Assembly: GCA_022823225.1 (NCBI GenBank)
Contig: JAJDXM010000027.1
Span: 1-64,000, forward strand
From: Gemmatimonadota bacterium
GTDB taxonomy: Bacteria > Gemmatimonadota > Gemmatimonadetes > Longimicrobiales > Gaopeijiaceae
Reading direction: 5' to 3'
DNA: 64,000 nucleotides
In this document: in pieces, positions 59,824-64,000 of the stretch
Position numbering within the stretch: the first letter of the stretch is position 1
Layout of the letters: each line of letters starts with the position of its first letter
Notes under the pieces: model-generated
The model's database searches: none
What the model saw: only the letters and a program-made list of their open reading frames with translations
What the model was told of the DNA's origin: nothing
Made by a program: the position numbers and the translations under genes

Positions 59824-61096
59824 ATGGGACGAATGGTTAGTGGACCGAATTTGTCTGGACGTACCGCACATTCGGATGTACCGGCTGGTGCGGTAGGATT
59901 GGCACCCCGAAGCCTCACCATTCTCGCGCTCCTCGCAACTCTCTCCGCCTGCGCGCCCGATCCTTCGAACCCCGGCGCAACCCCCGCCCAGATCGAGGAC
60001 AGCGCGGGTGTCCGGATCGTCACATACGCGGGCACGCCCACGAGTGCCGCCTCCTTCCGCTTCGCCGCGGAGCCCCGCTACCGGCACGGCACCAACCCGG
60101 GTGACTATGCGTTCCAGGGGGCAGGGACCGGTCGCCTCCTGCCGGACGGCGGCGCGATCGTGTACGACGAGTGGAACGCGGAACTGGTTGTAATCGAGGC
60201 GGACAGCGCGACCCACGAGGTGCTGGCGGTGGAGGGCGAGGGACCGGGAGACGTGGGCCACATTGACGCCTTGTTCGCACTGGGGCAGGACAGCATCCTG
60301 ATGGCCGACCCCGACCTTGGCCGGATCACCCTCTTCGCCGGCAGAGCGGTGGCACGCACCTGGGCCCTCACGTCAATGCGCTATCTCCGCGTGAAGGGAA
60401 TCGCTTCACCGGACGATTTGCTGCTGGCCACTTCCTGGGGCCCAACCGGGTTCGCGGAGGCGTGGGCCCCCGGGCACCTGGCGCGGTTCGACATGGAGAC
60501 CAGCGCCCTCGACACCGTCGCCTCCTTCGACCTCATGGCACCGTTCCCGCCCGAGCTGGAGTGGGATCCGATCGAACCCTCCGGCGAGGTGACCGTGGCC
60601 TCCGGGCATTTCGTCCAAACCAGATCCGACATGGCGCAGGTCACGTGGCGTCTGGCCGATGGCACCGTAACGCAGATCGTCCGCTGGCGGGCCGCGCCGG
60701 CTCCTCTCACCGCGGAGTCGCTGGAGCCAATAGCTGCCGAGCACCGCAAACGAGATTCGCATGCACGACCCCGGCCTTTCCGAAGCCACCATCGCCGAAG
60801 TCACCGAGCGGAACATGACCGCCTATCGCGCCAGCATCGGGCGGCCGCTGCCCCTCTTTGGCTCCCCGTTCCCGGACGACGAGGGAAGGGTTTGGCTGCC
60901 CTCCCACAGGCCTGCGGGTGAGCGCCACAGTGCGCCGCCCTACGCCGTGATCGCGTCCGACGGGCAATGGCTGGGCAGAGTGGAGGCACCGCCCCGATTC
61001 CGCATACTGGATGTCGCCGCCGGGCTTGTGCTCGGAGTGGAGCCGGATGAGATGGGTGTGGAGCGGGTGGTGGTGTATGACTTGACAGGCGGGTAG
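59824..61096 (+). pseudogene. Six-bladed propeller lipoprotein gene with frameshift
   Basis: The frame from ATG 59824 (GGAG six bases before) encodes a lipoprotein (LTILALLATLSAC) with blades to about IAAEHRKR, near 60750. The reading then moves by one to the frame HDPGLSEATIAEVTERNMTA through APPRFRILDVAAGLVLGVEP, ending at 61096. Both halves are normal propeller sequence, so a single indel in the window at ~60745-60765 separates them. Either a recent pseudogene or an assembly error; the family motif is VEGEGPGDVG. Confidence 0.75.
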
Positions 61097-61295
61097 CTCC
61101 CGGCCCGACCAAGGCACGCTCCGGGCAGGTACGGCAAACGCCCCTGGACGCCCCCAATGAAACCCCGACATGCCTTCAAGCGTCGTGCCACGTGGGAAGC
61201 CGAGGCGCACGGATGTCCTGACGCCAGGCTTCCCCGGCCCACCCGGCGAATCGGGGACGGCCGAACAAACACAAGTGCCACAGGAGGCAGATACC

Positions 61296-61454
61296 ATGAA
61301 GGCGACAATCACACGACTCATCACCGCGGGCGCGATCGTGCTCGTGTTCCTGGCCTCGGCCTGCATCGGTCCCTCGCCGACGGATCCGGGCGGCTCGAAG
61401 GGGCCGGAGTACACCGTTCCCGGCGACCCGCCGGATGAGGTGATCAAGAACTAG
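61296..61454 (+). CDS. 52-residue lipoprotein
   Basis: A short gene with a strong ribosome-binding site (AGGAGG, eight bases before the ATG). Leader ITRLITAGAIVLVFLASAC with a good lipobox, then a 32-residue acidic, Pro-rich tail with no fold. It ends in KN and is followed by a terminator. Small lipoproteins of this type occur near propeller and Trx lipoprotein genes; role unknown. Confidence 0.7.
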   Translation: MKATITRLITAGAIVLVFLASACIGPSPTDPGGSKGPEYTVPGDPPDEVIKN

Positions 61455-61484
61455 CCGGAACTCCTTTCAGGAACGGGGACGAGG

Positions 61485-61515
61485 AAGCCCCCCGGGCGCG
61501 ATGCTCGGGGGGCTT
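61485..61515 (+). terminator. Rho-independent terminator
   Basis: AAGCCCCCCG (61485-61494) pairs with CGGGGGGCTT (61506-61515), a perfect ten-base stem with an 11-base loop. The T-tract is short (TTTC). Confidence 0.7.
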
Positions 61516-61757
61516 TCGGTTGCCGCCTACCTCGCAGCATCTCGCCATTTGAGGAGCTGATCTCGCCGGTGCGCGGGGCGGCGCTGCTTGGGGAATCGCT
61601 TGAGGTGGTGGAGTGGCAGGTGAGTGGGCCGCGGGTGGGGTGAGGTGACCTGTGGCCTATGGACACGACCACAACCAGGTGGCAAGCGATTCCTGCAGGC
61701 AGCAGGACGCGGTCGCAGAACCCCAACCACTCCTTGCGAGGACCCCCATTAGCCACG

Positions 61758-61794
61758 ATTATCCATCCGAAGATAATTATCCATCCATGGATAA
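61758..61794 (+). promoter_or_regulatory. Operator-like repeats before the AAA ATPase
   Basis: ATTATCCATCC at 61758-61768 and 61776-61786 (18 bp apart). The second copy forms TTATCCAT-CC-ATGGATAA (61777-61794), a palindrome with two central bases. It lies 19 bases before the ATPase start, in an AT-rich patch. Confidence 0.5.
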
Positions 61795-61812
61795 AGGTGG
61801 CTAAGGAGACCG

Positions 61813-62946
61813 ATGACGAGGGACCCCTGGCATTTCCGACGCGACCAACTCGCCGAACAGGTACTCGGCACACTGGCTCGCGGTCCGGCCCAAGCGCTGA
61901 GCCTCTTCGCTCCACGGCGAGCGGGCAAGACCGAGTTCCTGATTCAGGACCTGGCTCCGCACGCCGAGACGCGGGGACACCGAGTGATCTACGCATCGTT
62001 CTGGCAGGCGCCGCTCAGCCCGCTGGCGGTACTGCTGCACGCGCTTGAGAAATCGCGGGAGTCGGGCGGACTGGCAGACAGGGTCCGCGCCTCGGCGTGG
62101 AAGGTGGCGCCGAAGCTGAAGCTGTCGGCATCCATCCCGGGCACGGGAACCGGAGCCGAAGCCGAGATCGATCTGACCCGGCTCAAGGGCGAACCGCCGG
62201 CCAACCTGCTCCTGCACCTCGACGACCTGCTCGGACGGGTCTCCAAGACCGGCAAGCCGACCATCCTGCTGCTGGACGAGGTGCAGGAACTGGCCCGAAA
62301 CCGAGGCAACGCATCCCTCGTGGCCGCGCTTAGGACGAGTCTGGACAAGCGACAGGAAGGACTCAGGGCGGTTTTCACCGGATCCAGCCGAGCAGGCCTT
62401 GCGGCGATGTTCTCGGACCGGGAAGCCCCGTTCTTCCACTTTGCCACACCCATTGATCTCCCCGCGCTCGGCACGGGGTTCGTGGACCATGTCGTGGCCG
62501 TCTTCCGAAAAACGGCGAAGCGACGGCTGGATCGCGCCGGAATGGTCGACGCCTTCGACCGTCTTCATCGCAATCCCTACTTCCTCCGCCTGCTGGTTCA
62601 GAGGATTTTGTACGACCCGGAGCACACCGTCGGCTCCGCTCTTGAGGATGTCCGGGAGCGGATCGCCACAGAGCTCGGCTACCCGGAGGCTTGGTTGGGC
62701 CTCACCCCGCTTCAGCGCGAAACCGCACGCGCCCTGGCGGCGGGTGCGTCAAGGCCGTTCAGCCAGGATTTTCGCGGGGCGCTGGGTGCCGCCCTGGGAG
62801 GGGATGCCCCGTCCGCCGCTCGTGTACAAGCGGCGCTCCGGAGGTTGGAGCGTCTAGGAATCGTCGATGCCGCAAGGGGAGTGTGGGAGCTCGCCGATCC
62901 GGGGTTCGGCGGGTGGATTGCGGCTGGTGGGGAGGATCCGGAGTGA
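61813..62946 (+). CDS. AAA-family ATPase with winged-helix C-terminus
   Basis: A 377-residue protein with an ORC/Cdc6-like ATPase core: P-loop APRRAGKTEF, Walker B ILLLDEVQELAR, sensor AVFTGSSRAGL. The C-terminal ~90 residues form a winged helix (RVQAALRRLERLGIVDAARG). Such single-gene ATPases are common in accessory regions and may act in mobile-element or defence functions; here the operator-like promoter suggests autoregulation. Start ATG 61813 with AAGGAG before. Ends at a strong hairpin. Confidence 0.8.
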   Translation: MTRDPWHFRRDQLAEQVLGTLARGPAQALSLFAPRRAGKTEFLIQDLAPHAETRGHRVIYASFWQAPLSPLAVLLHALEKSRESGGLADRVRASAWKVAPKLKLSASIPGTGTGAEAEIDLTRLKGEPPANLLLHLDDLLGRVSKTGKPTILLLDEVQELARNRGNASLVAALRTSLDKRQEGLRAVFTGSSRAGLAAMFSDREAPFFHFATPIDLPALGTGFVDHVVAVFRKTAKRRLDRAGMVDAFDRLHRNPYFLRLLVQRILYDPEHTVGSALEDVRERIATELGYPEAWLGLTPLQRETARALAAGASRPFSQDFRGALGAALGGDAPSAARVQAALRRLERLGIVDAARGVWELADPGFGGWIAAGGEDPE

Positions 62947-62964
62947 AAGACCAGCTGGTCTTTC
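62945..62964 (+). terminator. Hairpin at the end of the ATPase gene
   Basis: AAAGACCAGCTGGTCTTT (62946-62963) is a perfect palindrome extended by one G-C pair, giving an eight-base stem with a four-base loop right at the stop codon. Likely a terminator; no strong T-run follows. Confidence 0.5.
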
Positions 62965-63078
62965 GGAACGCAACCGTTCAATCTCACCACCTGCTGAATG
63001 GGACGCGGACACCATCGATGGAGTCCGGCTGGTCGAATTGGAAGGGCTGGGGCGGTAGGAGGCCTGCCCGCCCCTACC

Positions 63079-64000
63079 CTACGAAATCGGCGTCCCCCTC
63101 TTCTTCAGGATGAACAGACCCTCCCCCATCGACGTCACGACCACGATCCCGGACCTGAAGAACGGGTAGTTGCTCCAGGAGCCCCTCATGGCGGGCGAGT
63201 CCGGGCCCGGAACCGTGTCGAAGAAGCCGGTCAGGCGTGGATTCTCCGGGTCCGAGACGTCGAAGACGCGCAGGCCGCTGTTGTAGTTGGACTGGAACAT
63301 GAGGTCGTCGACGATGTAGAGATTGTGGTCGCTCGAGGTGTTCTCGCTTAGGAACTCCTTGACGAGGATGGGCTCGTCGAGGTCCTTGACGTCGTAGATC
63401 AGGGTGCGGGTGTTGTCGACCAGCTGGAATTCGTCCGTTTCGTCGCCCATGAGGAAGTAGGACTGGTCCTTGGTCAGCCAACCCTGGTGGGTGTAGCCGA
63501 TGTTGGGGTAATTGGCCGTCGAAAGCGCCACCGGGTTCTCCTTGTCGGACACGTCGGCGATGCTCAGCGCGTTCTCGTTGGCGCCGAAGCAGATCTCCTT
63601 GCCGCGGTGCTCCTCGTCGGGTCCCCGGTAGATGACGCACTGCGCGTCGTGGGTGTAGCCGGTTCCGCTGCGTCCGGTGTTGGCATGCGCAAAGCAGCCA
63701 GCGAAGGTCGGGTTTTTCGGGTCGCGGATGTCGATCATGTGAAGGCCGCCGCCGCAGGTATCCCCGCCGCCGCTGCTGCCCACGGCGTAGGCGAAGCCGG
63801 TCTCCTCGTTGATGACGATGTTGTGCACGCTGGCGACCCGGTCGTAGTGGGCGTCCTCGTCGAAGGTGATCATGTCGCCCGAGAACTCGCGCAGCCGCGT
63901 GAGATCGAAGACCTGCATGCCGTGCGCGCCCGCGATGTCCGACACCACGAACACATGGTCGCTGTACACCTTCATGTCCCGCCAGGAGGTCCCCGGGATG
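63079..64000 (-). CDS. Choice-of-anchor B (LVIVD-repeat) protein, partial
   Basis: The C-terminal ~307 residues of a protein of the choice-of-anchor B family, continuing past the window end in frame (TSWRDMKVYSDHVFVVSD near the edge). LVIVD-type repeats (LSIADVSDKENPVALS, LRVFDVSDPENPRLTGFF) and Cys/Gly-rich patches are seen. These exported propellers bind ligands or mediate adhesion. No signal peptide can be judged because the 5' end is cut off. Confidence 0.85.
   Translation of the reverse strand, partial: IPGTSWRDMKVYSDHVFVVSDIAGAHGMQVFDLTRLREFSGDMITFDEDAHYDRVASVHNIVINEETGFAYAVGSSGGGDTCGGGLHMIDIRDPKNPTFAGCFAHANTGRSGTGYTHDAQCVIYRGPDEEHRGKEICFGANENALSIADVSDKENPVALSTANYPNIGYTHQGWLTKDQSYFLMGDETDEFQLVDNTRTLIYDVKDLDEPILVKEFLSENTSSDHNLYIVDDLMFQSNYNSGLRVFDVSDPENPRLTGFFDTVPGPDSPAMRGSWSNYPFFRSGIVVVTSMGEGLFILKKRGTPIS

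Noticed and set aside
61530-61643. A fragment reading FEELISPVRGAALLGESLEV
   Set aside because: Looks coding but has no start or recognised family; may be a gene scar, not supported enough.
1-64000. tRNA, rRNA, CRISPR arrays and transposases
   Set aside because: Searched by eye on both strands; no cloverleaf with a TTCRA loop, no regularly spaced repeats with unique spacers, and no DDE or Tyr/Ser recombinase ORF was seen.

Overview
The window is GC-rich and carries no rRNA, tRNA, CRISPR array or transposase that I can see. An unusual share of its genes encode exported lipoproteins with a six-bladed beta-propeller, marked by a GEGPGEF-like motif. Together with TlpA-type lipoproteins, SSS symporters and ankyrin proteins, this best fits a Gemmatimonadota-like bacterium (inference; no phylogenetic marker was tested). 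thrS at 9.6 kb and thymidine kinase at 33.3 kb are the clearest housekeeping anchors. Nearly everything else is accessory, envelope-related or decayed.

Layout. 0-6.4 kb: an ankyrin lipoprotein, a PQQ-like propeller and a three-gene run of small lipoproteins, followed by a decayed stretch with copies of a dispersed repeat. 6.4-9.4 kb: a LuxR-type regulator, a cytochrome P450 and a translationally coupled small ORF. 9.4-16.5 kb: thrS, a propeller lipoprotein, an SSS symporter with a 50-residue membrane peptide, a TipA/MerR regulator and a RhuM pseudogene. 16.5-22.9 kb: a respiratory cluster of a SCO/SenC protein, heme-copper subunits I and II, a subunit IIa-like helix and an Rrf2 regulator, divergent from a cytochrome b/ferredoxin/MvhD-like fusion. 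Subunit I lacks the active-site tyrosine, which points to NO reduction rather than oxygen reduction. 22.9-29.5 kb: a RHH/PIN toxin-antitoxin pair, an exported SDR, a GYD protein and an Hsp70/HEAT pair. 29.5-40.4 kb: thioredoxin-like lipoproteins, thymidine kinase, Fic, a DUF4143 ATPase, an M14 peptidase, a lone PIN toxin and several gene remnants.

40.6-53.5 kb is dominated by propellers. At its centre is a BlaI/BlaR1-type pair (44.4-46.8 kb) in which the M56 metallopeptidase carries a propeller as its extracytoplasmic domain. ACATT/AATGT palindromes repeated at a 21-22 bp period lie near two paralogous propeller genes (42.6-44.0 and 51.5-52.6 kb), and related copies lie 3' of the first gene and upstream of thrS. 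I infer a propeller-sensing regulatory circuit.

53.7-58.4 kb holds a candidate ion-driven envelope machine. An ExbB/TolQ/MotA-like channel lies beside a single-helix vWA protein that has an acidic residue in its membrane helix and a Cys-Pro-rich linker. Coupled to the channel gene are a peptidoglycan-binding/coiled-coil/LRR protein and an SH3-like membrane protein. I do not recognise this combination. 58.5-64 kb: two divergent propellers (one frameshifted), a 52-residue lipoprotein with a terminator, an AAA ATPase with an operator-like promoter, and a choice-of-anchor-B protein cut by the window edge.

Pseudogenes and remnants are frequent (RhuM, HigB, propellers, a HEAT protein, an AAA C-terminus), as expected of an accessory region under gene turnover. 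The two most interesting hypotheses are the propeller-sensing BlaR1 circuit and the ExbB/vWA/LRR cluster.
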